A stretch of 29,853 bases of DNA from an uncultured bacterium (GTDB lineage: Bacteria; Vulcanimicrobiota; CADAWZ01). Below the pieces are notes generated by a model. It worked only from the letters and a program-made list of their open reading frames with translations. It had not been told where the DNA came from and ran no database searches. The translations under genes and the position numbers were made by a program. The stretch is taken from assembly GCA_949288455.1 (NCBI GenBank), contig CASEKF010000021.1:1-29853 (forward strand), written 5' to 3'. Shown here piece by piece: positions 15,534-23,587 of the stretch. How positions within the stretch are numbered: position 1 is the stretch's first letter; each line of letters begins with the position of its first letter.

Positions 15534-16006
15534 ATTATTTCCTTTGTAAGATCTTCGAATCGTTTGCCTGACGGAGTTATTTTTATAATTCTTCTTAGAA
15601 ACGATTCGTCTTGTTCGTCGTACTGTATTTCAACTGATAAAAAATCTGATCCTATAAGATTTTCTAATTTTTCCGGCCATTCTATAAGAGACACTCCGTT
15701 TGAAAATAGAAATTCGTCGTAGCCTATATCAATAAGTTCTTCTTCATTTTCAAGTCTGTAAAGATCAAAGTGATATACCGGAATGTCTCCTTCCATAACT
15801 CGCATTATAACGAAACTTGAACTCGTTACTCTATCTTTAATGCCCAATCCTTTAGCGATGCCTCTTATCATACAGGTTTTTCCGGCTCCAAGTTCGCCCT
15901 TAAACGTAAGAATATCTCCTCTTTGAAGCCTGCGCCCTATCTTTTCTCCTAAAGCTTCCGTTTCTTCCGGAGAACTAGTCGTGAAAGTAACATCAGTATT
16001 TTGCAT
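15530..16006 (-). CDS. tsaE: t6A ATPase TsaE
   Basis: A 158-residue P-loop ATPase that drives the TsaBD cycle. The Walker A is GELGAGKT (37-44), a conserved SSSFVIMRVME segment follows, and LIEWPEKL is the family's Walker B-like region. It is first in the leftward t6A unit. AAGAGG lies about fourteen bases before the ATG, a rather long spacing. The dyad at 16035-16063 sits just upstream and may control the whole unit. Confidence 0.95.
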   Translation of the reverse strand: MQNTDVTFTTSSPEETEALGEKIGRRLQRGDILTFKGELGAGKTCMIRGIAKGLGIKDRVTSSSFVIMRVMEGDIPVYHFDLYRLENEEELIDIGYDEFLFSNGVSLIEWPEKLENLIGSDFLSVEIQYDEQDESFLRRIIKITPSGKRFEDLTKEII

Positions 16007-16034
16007 AGAGTAAAAAAACGCCTCTTAATTATTG

Positions 16035-16063
16035 AATTAGTTAGTGTAAACTTTTAACTAATT
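16035..16063. promoter_or_regulatory. Perfect inverted repeat upstream of tsaE (candidate operator)
   Basis: AATTAGTTA (16035-16043) and TAACTAATT (16055-16063) are perfect inverted copies around an 11-base spacer, with centres 20 bp apart, about two helical turns. On the leftward strand a -10-like TACACT (complement of 16043-16048) lies within the dyad. A dimeric repressor could therefore bind over the tsaE promoter. The repeat is seen; the regulator is unknown. Confidence 0.5.
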
Positions 16064-16147
16064 ATTTATAAACTTGAAAAAACCTTTTTATTTTAGACTC
16101 TAGCTTGCCGGGACGTTTTGGAACCGCAAAAATTACGCGGCAGCAAT

Positions 16148-16177
16148 TTGCCTTATTAACGGAATATATGATACAAT
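16148..16177 (+). promoter_or_regulatory. Promoter for the PHP gene
   Basis: -35 TTGCCT (16148-16153) and -10 TACAAT (16172-16177) with 18-base spacing and an extended -10 TGA. Predicted transcription starts near 16184, leaving a ~40-base leader before ATG 16224. Confidence 0.6.
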
Positions 16178-16223
16178 AAATTAGTTGTCTATTATAAATT
16201 ACGGAGAAATATTAGAAACGCTA

Positions 16224-17045
16224 ATGTTAGTCGATTTACATACTCATACGGTTTCTTCAGACGGAACGTCGACTATTTCAGAGTTAATCGATTGCGCTTT
16301 ATCAAATGGTTTGACCCATTTGGCGGTTACGGATCATGACTCTATAGGTTCTTTGAAAGAGTTTATGCGCTTAGCTCCCTTAAAAGGTATTTTCCCTATT
16401 TCGGGAATAGAATTCGGGTGTCCTTACGGAGCAAATAGAGAAGTTCATATTTTAGGATATGGTTTTGATTTTGAAAATTCTGCTCTTAACGACGTTTTGG
16501 AAAATTTAAGGCGTAGCAGAAAAGAACGATTTGCAAAAATATTGGATCGCTTATCGAAGTTTGGAATAGAAATATCTAAAGAAGAAGCTTTTTCGTCGGC
16601 AAAAGGCGCGTTAGGCAGAATGCATATAGCTAGACTTATGCGCGAAAAAGGATACGTCGCGTCGGAATCGGAAGCTTTTAACCTTTATATCGGCGACGGA
16701 AAACCGGCTTATATAACGAGGGAATCTCTTTCTATAGGCGAGACGGTAAGTCTTATTCGAAATGCGGGAGGAGTTTGCGTCTTAGCTCATCCCGGTCCCA
16801 GAGGATTATCGGAAGACGACGTTAAAAGTATTTTTTTGCAAGGAGTAGAAGGATTAGAGGTATTTTATCCTGAACATTCGCATGACGAGAGAAAATTTTT
16901 TCTTTCCATAGCGCTAAAATTCGGGAAATTAGTTACCGGGGGAAGCGATTTCCATGGCTCAAGAAACGGCGTAGCGCAATCTATCGGCATGGGAGATTAC
17001 CCTGAAAAGTATTTTAAGGAATTTTTGAGCCGAATCAGGAGTTAG
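16224..17045 (+). CDS. PHP-domain phosphoesterase (RNase AM/YciV-like)
   Basis: A 273-residue metal-dependent phosphoesterase. N-terminal VDLHTHTVSSDG has the PHP metal ligands (H6, H8, D13), and the remaining ligand motifs are AVTDHDS, GIEFGC, VLAHPGP and GGSDFHG. The pattern is that of YciV/TrpH-type proteins, which act on 3',5'-nucleotide bisphosphates or 5' ends of RNA. I start at ATG 16224, where the family begins. An in-frame TTG at 16185 coincides with the predicted transcription start. GGAG (16203-16206) lies rather far (17 bases) from the ATG. Confidence 0.88.
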   Translation: MLVDLHTHTVSSDGTSTISELIDCALSNGLTHLAVTDHDSIGSLKEFMRLAPLKGIFPISGIEFGCPYGANREVHILGYGFDFENSALNDVLENLRRSRKERFAKILDRLSKFGIEISKEEAFSSAKGALGRMHIARLMREKGYVASESEAFNLYIGDGKPAYITRESLSIGETVSLIRNAGGVCVLAHPGPRGLSEDDVKSIFLQGVEGLEVFYPEHSHDERKFFLSIALKFGKLVTGGSDFHGSRNGVAQSIGMGDYPEKYFKEFLSRIRS

Positions 17046-17054
17046 AAACATTTT

Positions 17055-17369
17055 ATGAGAGGTTGTTTACTGTTCTCAGATTCAAAATACGATCGAAGAG
17101 TAATATGGTCATGTCCTTATTACGCTTGTCCCGCCGCGATATCGCGAATGCGGTTTTCCGGAGCAAGATTGATGTTCGTATGCGCCAGACCGGAGTTTAA
17201 CGAGGTTAAAATAGACTATTTTTTTGAAATTAACTCTAAAATTTGTTCTATTTCCGTAATTACTAAAAACAGATCTATATTTTCAGCCGGATGCATGTTT
17301 GCTTCGGCGTTATTTTTTGAACGAGAAATTTCTACTGTTTTCTCAGTAACTTTTTATACGGAAATATAG
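17055..17369 (+). pseudogene. Divergent NuoC/EchD-like remnant (complex I 30-kDa type)
   Basis: A 104-residue open frame fills most of the gap between the PHP and TPR genes. From residue ~35 it follows the pattern of small 30-kDa-type subunits of energy-converting hydrogenases and complex I: GARLMFVCA, then a Y-F-F strand region, then SAGCMFASALFFERE. The family signature expects ERE-x2-[DE] followed by hydrophobics and FG. Here it reads EREISTVFSV, so the acidic residue is T and the glycine is S. No partner subunits are nearby. AGGAG lies 13 bases upstream, at the end of the PHP gene. It may be a decaying gene or a diverged free-standing protein; the family call is tentative. Confidence 0.45.
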
Positions 17370-17406
17370 TTATTAAATTGCGTTTTATAATTTGGGAGGT
17401 TTTGAT

Positions 17407-18420
17407 ATGCGTCGTTTTGCCGTAGTTTTTATTTTAGTCGTTATTTTTTTGTCGTCTTCGTTAAGCGTTTTCGCTCAACAGAGCGTAGCCGCGAAAAACA
17501 GGTATAAAGTAGCTAAAAATATGTTTACTTCAGGACAATACGAGTCTGCGGAAAAAGAATTGGAAGAAGCTTTGAAATTAGACGCTCATTATGGAGACGC
17601 CCTTTATTTGGCCGGTCTTACCAAACTTAATTTAAAAAAATATTCCGAGTCCGAGACGTTTTTTAAACGTTTAATTTCCGAACAACCGAAATTTTATACG
17701 GCTCGTCTTTATTTAGCTTCGGTTTATCTTGCCTTAGACGATATAAAAAAGGCTGAGGAACAGGTAGAGTATTACATAACAAATATGTCCGCCGATCCGG
17801 CCGGACATTATTCCAAGGGAGTTTTAAAGTATAAGGAAGGCAAGCTGAACGAAGCTTTGCAGGCTTGGGAAAAAGCTCTTTCGCTAGATAAAGATCATGT
17901 TTATTCCCTTTATAATAAAGGCGTCGTTCTTTTTTTGCAAGATAAAACGGAAGAGGCTCTAAAATTTATAGAGAAAGCTCTTTCCCTGCGATCTAACAAT
18001 TATCCTCCTTATCGTTTTACTATTGCTCATATCAAGTATTTAACGGGAAAGATCGACGAGGCTTTGAAAGAGTTTAAATATTTATCGGAATCCGATCCTT
18101 CCTCTGTCATAGGTTTGACTTCAAGCGGTTTTGCAAAGCTGTGCGAAAAAAAATACGACGAGGCCCTTACTGACGTTGAAGACGCTTTAAAGCTTGAAAA
18201 ATTTTCTCCGGCTTTAGAGTTAAAATCTTATATTTTGGAAGAAAAGAAAGAATATTTGGAAGCTTTGAAGTGCTGCGAAGAAATTTTGGAAAAAGATCAG
18301 AATAATAAAATCGCCCGAAATAGGATAGATATATTAAAAGAAAAAGCAGAGATTGAAGCTAAAAAAGGCGAAGCTACAGGCGAAATAAAGACTGAAGATA
18401 ACCCCGATAGCGGCAAATGA
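17407..18420 (+). CDS. Exported tetratricopeptide-repeat protein
   Basis: A 337-residue protein with a clear signal peptide (residues 1-23, ending SLSVFA) followed by about seven TPR-like helix pairs. Examples are YESAEKELEEALKLDAHYGD, LNEALQAWEKALSLDKDHV and TEEALKFIEKALSLRSNN. The tail is charged and lysine/glutamate-rich. TPRs are protein-binding scaffolds, so it probably acts in the periplasm. ATG 17407 is chosen for GGGAGG (17394-17399) seven bases upstream; the in-frame TTG at 17392 precedes that site. It is 18 bases ahead of the sigma-factor gene and may be part of the same stress or envelope unit. Confidence 0.85.
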   Translation: MRRFAVVFILVVIFLSSSLSVFAQQSVAAKNRYKVAKNMFTSGQYESAEKELEEALKLDAHYGDALYLAGLTKLNLKKYSESETFFKRLISEQPKFYTARLYLASVYLALDDIKKAEEQVEYYITNMSADPAGHYSKGVLKYKEGKLNEALQAWEKALSLDKDHVYSLYNKGVVLFLQDKTEEALKFIEKALSLRSNNYPPYRFTIAHIKYLTGKIDEALKEFKYLSESDPSSVIGLTSSGFAKLCEKKYDEALTDVEDALKLEKFSPALELKSYILEEKKEYLEALKCCEEILEKDQNNKIARNRIDILKEKAEIEAKKGEATGEIKTEDNPDSGK

Positions 18421-18438
18421 CGAAAGGTTTAGTTTTAA

Positions 18439-19065
18439 ATGCAGACAGTTTCTTCCCCGTATCCCGAGCGAGCTACCGGCTCATGTTCTGATGTCTCCGA
18501 CGAATTTTTAGCTAGGAAAACGGCCGAATCTGATATGTCGGCTTTTGAGGAACTTATGAAAAAATATGAAAAATCCATATTTTCCCTCGCTTTAAAAATC
18601 ACCGGCAATCGCGAAAATGCTGAGGAAGTCGCTCAGGACGTTTTTATTAACGTATTTAGACATATAAAAAATTTTAAATATAATTCTTCCTTTAAGACCT
18701 GGTTATACAGAATAGCCGTTAACGCAGCTCTTATGAAACTAAGAGAAAATAAGAAAGATTCGGATAACATTTCAGAGGATGCGTTAGACGATAATTTTAA
18801 TATTTCGGCGGTTTCATTGCCTGACACTCCGGAATCTACTTACGAAAAAGAGGAGTTTTCGGCGTTTGTACGCAAAGCCGTTGAAAATTTGCCGGAAAAA
18901 TATAAGACTACTTTTATACTTAAAGATATAGAAGGTTTCTCTTACCAGGAAATTGCGGATATATTGGGTTTGTCTTTGCCTGCGGTTAAATCCCGCGGAT
19001 TGAGAGCGAGATTTAAGGTAAGAGATTTTCTTGGCGGTTATATGAAGGAGGCGGGTCGTGAATAA
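18439..19065 (+). CDS. ECF-type RNA polymerase sigma factor
   Basis: A 208-residue sigma-70-family protein of the extracytoplasmic-function group. Region 2 (residues ~30-100) contains AFEELMKKYEKSIFSLA, EEVAQDVFINVF and SFKTWLYRIAVNAALM. Region 4 (residues ~150-200) contains LPEKYKTTFILKDIEGFSY followed by EIADILGLSLPAVKSR. An acidic linker rich in Asp/Glu joins them. The 30-residue N-terminal extension is slightly long for the group. It overlaps the next gene by eight bases, the usual layout of sigma/anti-sigma pairs. Confidence 0.93.
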   Translation: MQTVSSPYPERATGSCSDVSDEFLARKTAESDMSAFEELMKKYEKSIFSLALKITGNRENAEEVAQDVFINVFRHIKNFKYNSSFKTWLYRIAVNAALMKLRENKKDSDNISEDALDDNFNISAVSLPDTPESTYEKEEFSAFVRKAVENLPEKYKTTFILKDIEGFSYQEIADILGLSLPAVKSRGLRARFKVRDFLGGYMKEAGRE

Positions 19066-19318
19066 TTTTAAATGCGAGAGCCAGGCGGAAAGAATCAGTC
19101 TTTTCGTGTATACGAAAAGCTTTGAGAATACATGCCCGCATCAGAATTCAGTTTCCGAAATTTGCTTAAACTGCGACGTTTTGTTGAGGAGTTTTCATAA
19201 AGCCATATGGTTATGTAGAGAATACGGCTTTGAGGAGCCGTCTGACGATTCGCTTGAAAGAATACGAAACGGCGTTATATCTGAAATTAAATCTCTTAAC
19301 ACGGAGGAATCGGAATGA
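19058..19318 (+). CDS. Probable zinc-binding cytosolic anti-sigma factor
   Basis: An 86-residue protein with no membrane helix. It has a Cys/His cluster (C26, H28, C36, C39, in CPHQN and EICLNC) and an amphipathic helix (VLLRSFHKAIWLCREYG), resembling short zf-HC2/ZAS anti-sigma domains although the exact H-x3-C-x2-C spacing is not met. The start is GTG 19058 with a near-perfect AAGGAGG (19044-19050) inside the sigma gene. The eight-base overlap with the sigma gene and four-base overlap with the aminotransferase gene imply coupled translation. The function rests on context and cysteines. Confidence 0.65.
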   Translation: MNNFKCESQAERISLFVYTKSFENTCPHQNSVSEICLNCDVLLRSFHKAIWLCREYGFEEPSDDSLERIRNGVISEIKSLNTEESE

Positions 19319-20493
19319 CAATATCTGAACGGGTTAACAGTATAGGGGAAAGCATAACTCTTGCAATAACTTCAAACGCTAAGAAAATGAAGGCTTTGGG
19401 CGAAGACGTTATAGTTATGGCGTCCGGAGAACCTGATTTCGATACGCCTGAACATATAAAAGAAGCCGCTGTAAAAGCCATTTATTCGGGCTTTACAAAA
19501 TATACCGCCGCCGCAGGGACCGAGGAGTTAAGGAACGCCGTCGCCGGGAAGCTGAAGAGAGATTCCGGGTTAGATTATTCTTTAAAGGAGATAATCGTAA
19601 CCGCAGGAGGAAAACAGGCTCTGTTTAACGCTTTTTTGTCTATACTCAATGACGGCGACGAAGTAATCGTTTTTAGGCCTTACTGGGTTAGTTATATCGA
19701 ACAAATAAAGCTTGCGGGAGGAAAGCCCGTTCTTGCGGATTTATCTTCCTGTATTCAAAATCCTGATAATTTTGAAAAATATTTTTCTCATAAAACTAAA
19801 GCGGTCGTTTTTAATTCGCCTTCTAACCCGTCCGGGGAGATAATACCTGAAAACGCTTTTAGGCTATTTTCCCATATATGCGCTGAAAAGAGGGTTTATA
19901 TAATTTCTGACGAAGTATACGAAAAATTCATTTACGACGGAACTTATTCAGTTTCTCCCGCGTCTTTTTCAGAACAAGCCAAATCGATAACTATTATAAT
20001 AAACGCTTTTTCAAAGACATATTCTATGACAGGTTGGCGAGTCGGTTTCGCCGCCGGGCCTGAGTCCGTTATAAAAGCGATGTCGGCAATACAGGGGCAC
20101 CAAACGTCAAACGCTTGTTCCATAGCTCAAAAAGCCGCGCTTGCGGCTTTGGAGTCGTCTCAGGATTGCGTAACTAAAATGGTCGAAGCATTTAAGGCTA
20201 GACGAGATTATATGTTAGAAAGGTTATCGCGCGTCCCGGGCGTAGTATGCGGGAAACCTCAAGGAGCTTTTTATTTATTTCCCAAAGTTTCGGCTCTATA
20301 TAGCGATCGCATAACTGATAGTTTGGACTTTTGCGGGAAACTTTTAGAAGAAGAGAAGCTGGCGGTGATTCCGGGAGTCGGTTTCGGAATGGATTCTCAT
20401 ATTAGATTTACTTATTCCGCTTCTATGGAAGATATTGAAAAAGGTATGGATAGATTCGAGCGTTTTTGCAATAAATATAGTAATTCCAAATAA
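19315..20493 (+). CDS. Class I PLP aminotransferase (aspartate aminotransferase type)
   Basis: A 392-residue fold-type I aminotransferase. Visible are the substrate-binding VMASGEPDFDTPEHIKEAA, the GGKQALFNAF cofactor-phosphate region, FNSPSNPSGEI (Asn for the PLP ring), ISDEVYEKF (Asp to the pyridine N) and the PLP lysine in NAFSKTYSMTGWRVGFAAG. Closest in type to AspC/AspB-like subgroup I-gamma enzymes, which exchange aspartate and 2-oxoglutarate; other amino donors remain possible. It overlaps the anti-sigma gene by ATGA, an unexpected partner for a metabolic gene. Confidence 0.92.
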   Translation: MTISERVNSIGESITLAITSNAKKMKALGEDVIVMASGEPDFDTPEHIKEAAVKAIYSGFTKYTAAAGTEELRNAVAGKLKRDSGLDYSLKEIIVTAGGKQALFNAFLSILNDGDEVIVFRPYWVSYIEQIKLAGGKPVLADLSSCIQNPDNFEKYFSHKTKAVVFNSPSNPSGEIIPENAFRLFSHICAEKRVYIISDEVYEKFIYDGTYSVSPASFSEQAKSITIIINAFSKTYSMTGWRVGFAAGPESVIKAMSAIQGHQTSNACSIAQKAALAALESSQDCVTKMVEAFKARRDYMLERLSRVPGVVCGKPQGAFYLFPKVSALYSDRITDSLDFCGKLLEEEKLAVIPGVGFGMDSHIRFTYSASMEDIEKGMDRFERFCNKYSNSK

Positions 20494-20552
20494 ATCGATA
20501 TTTATGTTTTATATTATTGAAAAACGGCGTAAATTGCAACTTAGGAGGAAAT

Positions 20553-21137
20553 ATGTCATCTTTAAAAGGTACTAAAACTGAGAAAAATTTATTGACGGCG
20601 TTTTGTGGAGAATCTCAGGCGAGAAATCGTTATACTTATTTTGCCGGTCAGGCTAAAAAAGACGGTTTTGTACAGATTTCTTTAGCTTTTGAAGAAACTG
20701 CCAATCAAGAAAAGGAGCATGCTAAACGTTTCTTTAAATTTCTTGAAGGAGGAGCTTCTGCTATTAATGCCGAAGCTTGTTTCCCCGCGGGAACAATCGG
20801 AACTACGGCCGAGAACCTTAAAGCTGCGGCAGACGGAGAACATGAAGAATGGTCGAAAGATTATCCGGAATTTGCGCGCGTAGCTAGAGAAGAAGGCTTT
20901 GAGGCTATAGCTCTGGTTTTTGAAAAAGTTTCCATAGCTGAAAAGCAACATGAAAAACGTTATCGCGATTTTCTAAAAAATATAGAAGAGGGCAAGGTCT
21001 TTAAGAGAGACGGTAAGACTACCGTGTGGCGTTGTCTGAACTGCGGTTATGTGCATGAAGGACCGGAAGCTCCGGCAATGTGCCCGGCTTGCGCTCATCC
21101 TCAGTCGTATTTTGAGCTTTTAGGAGAAAATTGGTAA
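20553..21137 (+). CDS. rbr: Rubrerythrin
   Basis: A 194-residue non-haem iron peroxidase that reduces hydrogen peroxide in anaerobes. The N-terminal four-helix diiron domain carries both E-x2-H motifs (EKEHAKR and EKQHEKR, plus FEETANQ and FEKVSIA). The C-terminal rubredoxin-like domain has CLNCGYVH and CPACAH. ATG 20553 is chosen for TAGGAGG four bases upstream; a TTG at 20517 would add 12 residues. It follows the aminotransferase after 59 bases and ends in a strong terminator. Confidence 0.96.
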   Translation: MSSLKGTKTEKNLLTAFCGESQARNRYTYFAGQAKKDGFVQISLAFEETANQEKEHAKRFFKFLEGGASAINAEACFPAGTIGTTAENLKAAADGEHEEWSKDYPEFARVAREEGFEAIALVFEKVSIAEKQHEKRYRDFLKNIEEGKVFKRDGKTTVWRCLNCGYVHEGPEAPAMCPACAHPQSYFELLGENW

Positions 21138-21160
21138 TTTTTCATATTGTTATATAAATT

Positions 21161-21203
21161 AAAAACGGGATCAATTCAACTAGTAATCGATCCCGTTTTT
21201 TTT
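21161..21203 (+). terminator. Strong rho-independent terminator after rubrerythrin
   Basis: AAAAACGGGATC (21161-21172) pairs perfectly with GATCCCGTTTTT (21189-21200) around a 16-base loop, and the T-run continues to 21203. It ends the rightward unit and, read leftward with its matching A-rich arm, may also stop efp transcripts. Confidence 0.92.
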
Positions 21204-21308
21204 CTGGTTTCTCGCGATTTTTATTAAGATTTCTATTGGCGCATTTTATAAGTAAATAGTCTATGACTTTTTGGCGTTATACGGCTAAAAGCTTATATTT
21301 TATGTAGT

Positions 21309-21866
21309 TTATACTCTTTTTAGATATTGCCCCGTTCTAGTATCTATCTGAAGCTTATCGTCTATATTGACGAAAAGAGGAACTTGTATAGTCGTCCCGG
21401 TTTCTAATGTGGCGGGCTTAGATCCTCCGGTCGCGGTGTCGCCTTTAAAACCTGGATCGGTAGAGGTGACCGTTAATTCTACGAAATTTGGAACTTCTAC
21501 GCCTAAAGGAGTCGTTTCGTGAAATAATATATGAACGTCCATACCGTCGGTCATCCATTTTTTTGCGTCGCCGACAAAATCTTCGCTTAGAGTAATTTGA
21601 TCGTACGTTTCGTTATCCATAAAAGTATATTCGCCGTCGTTCACATATAGAAACTGCATCGGCTTTTTTTCGATATGCGCTTTTACTAGTTTTTCGCCCG
21701 CTTTGAACGTTTTTTCTACGCAAAAGCCCGTTTTAAGGTCTTTTAGTTTAGTCCTTACGAATGCCGAACCTTTTCCGGGCTTTACGTGAAGAAATTCTAC
21801 TACCGTCATTAGTTTGCCGTCCAGCTCTATTGTCATTCCGTTTTTGAAATCGTTTGATGTTATCAT
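21309..21866 (-). CDS. efp: Elongation factor P
   Basis: A 185-residue translation factor that rescues ribosomes stalled at polyproline. It has the three beta-barrel domains of the family; the N-terminal loop KPGKGSAFV contains the modifiable lysine (K32), and the C-terminal signature is [20 protein letters not shown]. No modification enzymes (EpmA/EpmB or YmfI) are seen nearby. The minus-strand leader has AAAGGCGGGA before the ATG. It is divergent from the PP2C-like gene, with 178 bases between starts. Confidence 0.96.
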   Translation of the reverse strand: MITSNDFKNGMTIELDGKLMTVVEFLHVKPGKGSAFVRTKLKDLKTGFCVEKTFKAGEKLVKAHIEKKPMQFLYVNDGEYTFMDNETYDQITLSEDFVGDAKKWMTDGMDVHILFHETTPLGVEVPNFVELTVTSTDPGFKGDTATGGSKPATLETGTTIQVPLFVNIDDKLQIDTRTGQYLKRV

Positions 21867-21940
21867 AAGTCCCGCCTTTCAAGTTTTAAGAAAATGTTAT
21901 CGCAAATTTTAAAGTAGTTAAAATATTATTTGTTAGACAA

Positions 21941-22005
21941 TTGTTTACAATTCCCTTTTTGTATAATTATTCCTTTTATAAAGGGAAAAGACGCTTAAAA
22001 GGGAA
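21941..22005 (+). promoter_or_regulatory. Promoter with triple TTCCCTTT/AAAGGGAA element
   Basis: A consensus -10 TATAAT (21962-21967) lies 15 bases after a weak -35 TTGTTT (21941-21946). TTCCCTTTTT (21951-21960) sits between -35 and -10. Its inverted complement occurs twice downstream, AAAGGGAA (21980-21987) and AAAAGGGAA (21997-22005). The arms could be operator half-sites or could form alternative hairpins at the 5' end of the mRNA. It lies upstream of the PP2C-like gene at 22045. Confidence 0.5.
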
Positions 22006-22044
22006 TTTATTAACCTAGAATTTTTTGCGTTTCGGAGCCTGTAG

Positions 22045-23583
22045 ATGGATAAGATAAAAGATAGGACCAAGCTTAGAATAAAAATAGAAAGTAAGACTAG
22101 CGGTATCCCTGAACATCTCTCTTCAGGTAAAACTTTAAGTTATCTTGATATGACAAATTCTCCCGATAGATGGGCTCATTCTATAATTTCTATCGCGGAA
22201 TCTAAAGATAAGAACCCTAGAATTTGTAGCGAAGTTTTATCTACGGTTAAATCGTCGTTTAACGCGGGAGTTTTTTCACAGCCGCCTGCGGATATCACGG
22301 AATCCGAATTTTTTCACGCTAGAGTTTCCGGAGTATTTACTGAGATAAATAGTAAATTAATTTCTATGCGAAATCAGGGTAAGTCGGCCGAAGCTTCGCT
22401 GTCAGTAGCTCTTCAGCGTAAAAATACGCTTTATATTTCCATTGCCGGAAATATAAACGCGCTTCTGATAAGAAATTCAATATTATATAATTTGTTAAGC
22501 GGAGATTCGATATTTTCTCCTATTAAAGTAAATCCTTATAAAAAAAATATGAATTTTGTAAATTTGGGCACTACGATTATTCCTCTGGTCAATACTTATA
22601 AGCTGCAGCTTGAGCCTGGGGATATCGTGGTTTTTACCTCAAGCGCTCTTTCTGAAGTAATGAAGGATCGGGAAATTCTGTTGAATTTTTGTATGTCGGA
22701 GAATTTTGACGATAATTTTAATAATCTTTTGGAGAAGGCGGTAGGACGAAATCCCGGAAGAAATATAACTATGGTCTCTTTGTTGGCCGAGCCGATCGAA
22801 CAATCCGATAAGCTTGCCTCCTCTTCCTCCCGGCCTTCGGCCGCATTGTCTCTCAGTTCTGATCGGAGTTTATTGGCTGAGCTTCCTCCCGTATATCCTC
22901 CGTCAATGGAGAATTCGGGAGAAATAGAACTCTATAGAGATAAGAATGATTTTTACAACGCTTCTAACGGCGGAGAATCGAGAGAAATAGAACAGGAAGA
23001 GAAGAGCGATTTTCATGCGGCGGAGCCTTCCGGGTTATTGAAAGTTGTCGTCGGGATTCTGGCTCTATTAGTTACCGTTTCCGCAGGCTTCCTTATTATG
23101 TCCGGACATACGTATTTTTCCGAGCCTATATATAATACTAACTGGTCTCTTTCGTCAAGCGTCAAATCTTCGGTAATATGGAATCGAATGCCTTCTGAAA
23201 ACATCGATTCAAATAATCCTATTAAGTTTAATTATCGTTCGGATAAACAGGGCGAACTGGAAATTATTCCTGAAGATATTTTTTATGACTGCGATCTTAC
23301 CGTGTATACCGGTCGTCCTATTTCAGTTCAGTCTGAGCAAAGTTTTGGAAGCGTCTCGGAAAGTAAAATAATTTTTCAAAAAGATAAAATATATATTCAT
23401 ACTAACTTATGTACTACGATGCATAGAGGAGTTATATCCGAAGAATCAAGAGACAGCGAAGGAATTATATATTATAAAATGTCTTTAAAGCTGAATAAAG
23501 TCAAGGGCCCTCTTAGAATTATGTCTGAACCTATGAGGACTTTAAGGGAAATTAACTTGAGATTGTACCCCAGCGATAAGTAA
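22045..23583 (+). CDS. Membrane-anchored PP2C-like pseudophosphatase
   Basis: A 512-residue protein. Residues ~20-250 follow the PP2C (Stp/PrpC) fold order: AEASLSVALQRKNTLYISIAGNINALLIRN replaces the usual GDSR-containing strand pair in its first and second halves (115-144), LEPGDIVVFTSSALSEVM (189-206) stands where active enzymes have a CSDGL-type motif, and NPGRNITMVSLL (236-247) stands in place of DNITxV. The metal-binding Asp residues are thus replaced (SDG to SSA, DN to RN), so it is probably inactive. A Ser/Pro/Glu-rich linker, one membrane helix (331-353) and a ~155-residue outer domain follow. GGAG is seven bases before the ATG. It may sense or scaffold rather than dephosphorylate. 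Confidence 0.6.
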   Translation: MDKIKDRTKLRIKIESKTSGIPEHLSSGKTLSYLDMTNSPDRWAHSIISIAESKDKNPRICSEVLSTVKSSFNAGVFSQPPADITESEFFHARVSGVFTEINSKLISMRNQGKSAEASLSVALQRKNTLYISIAGNINALLIRNSILYNLLSGDSIFSPIKVNPYKKNMNFVNLGTTIIPLVNTYKLQLEPGDIVVFTSSALSEVMKDREILLNFCMSENFDDNFNNLLEKAVGRNPGRNITMVSLLAEPIEQSDKLASSSSRPSAALSLSSDRSLLAELPPVYPPSMENSGEIELYRDKNDFYNASNGGESREIEQEEKSDFHAAEPSGLLKVVVGILALLVTVSAGFLIMSGHTYFSEPIYNTNWSLSSSVKSSVIWNRMPSENIDSNNPIKFNYRSDKQGELEIIPEDIFYDCDLTVYTGRPISVQSEQSFGSVSESKIIFQKDKIYIHTNLCTTMHRGVISEESRDSEGIIYYKMSLKLNKVKGPLRIMSEPMRTLREINLRLYPSDK

Positions 23584-23587
23584 TCGT

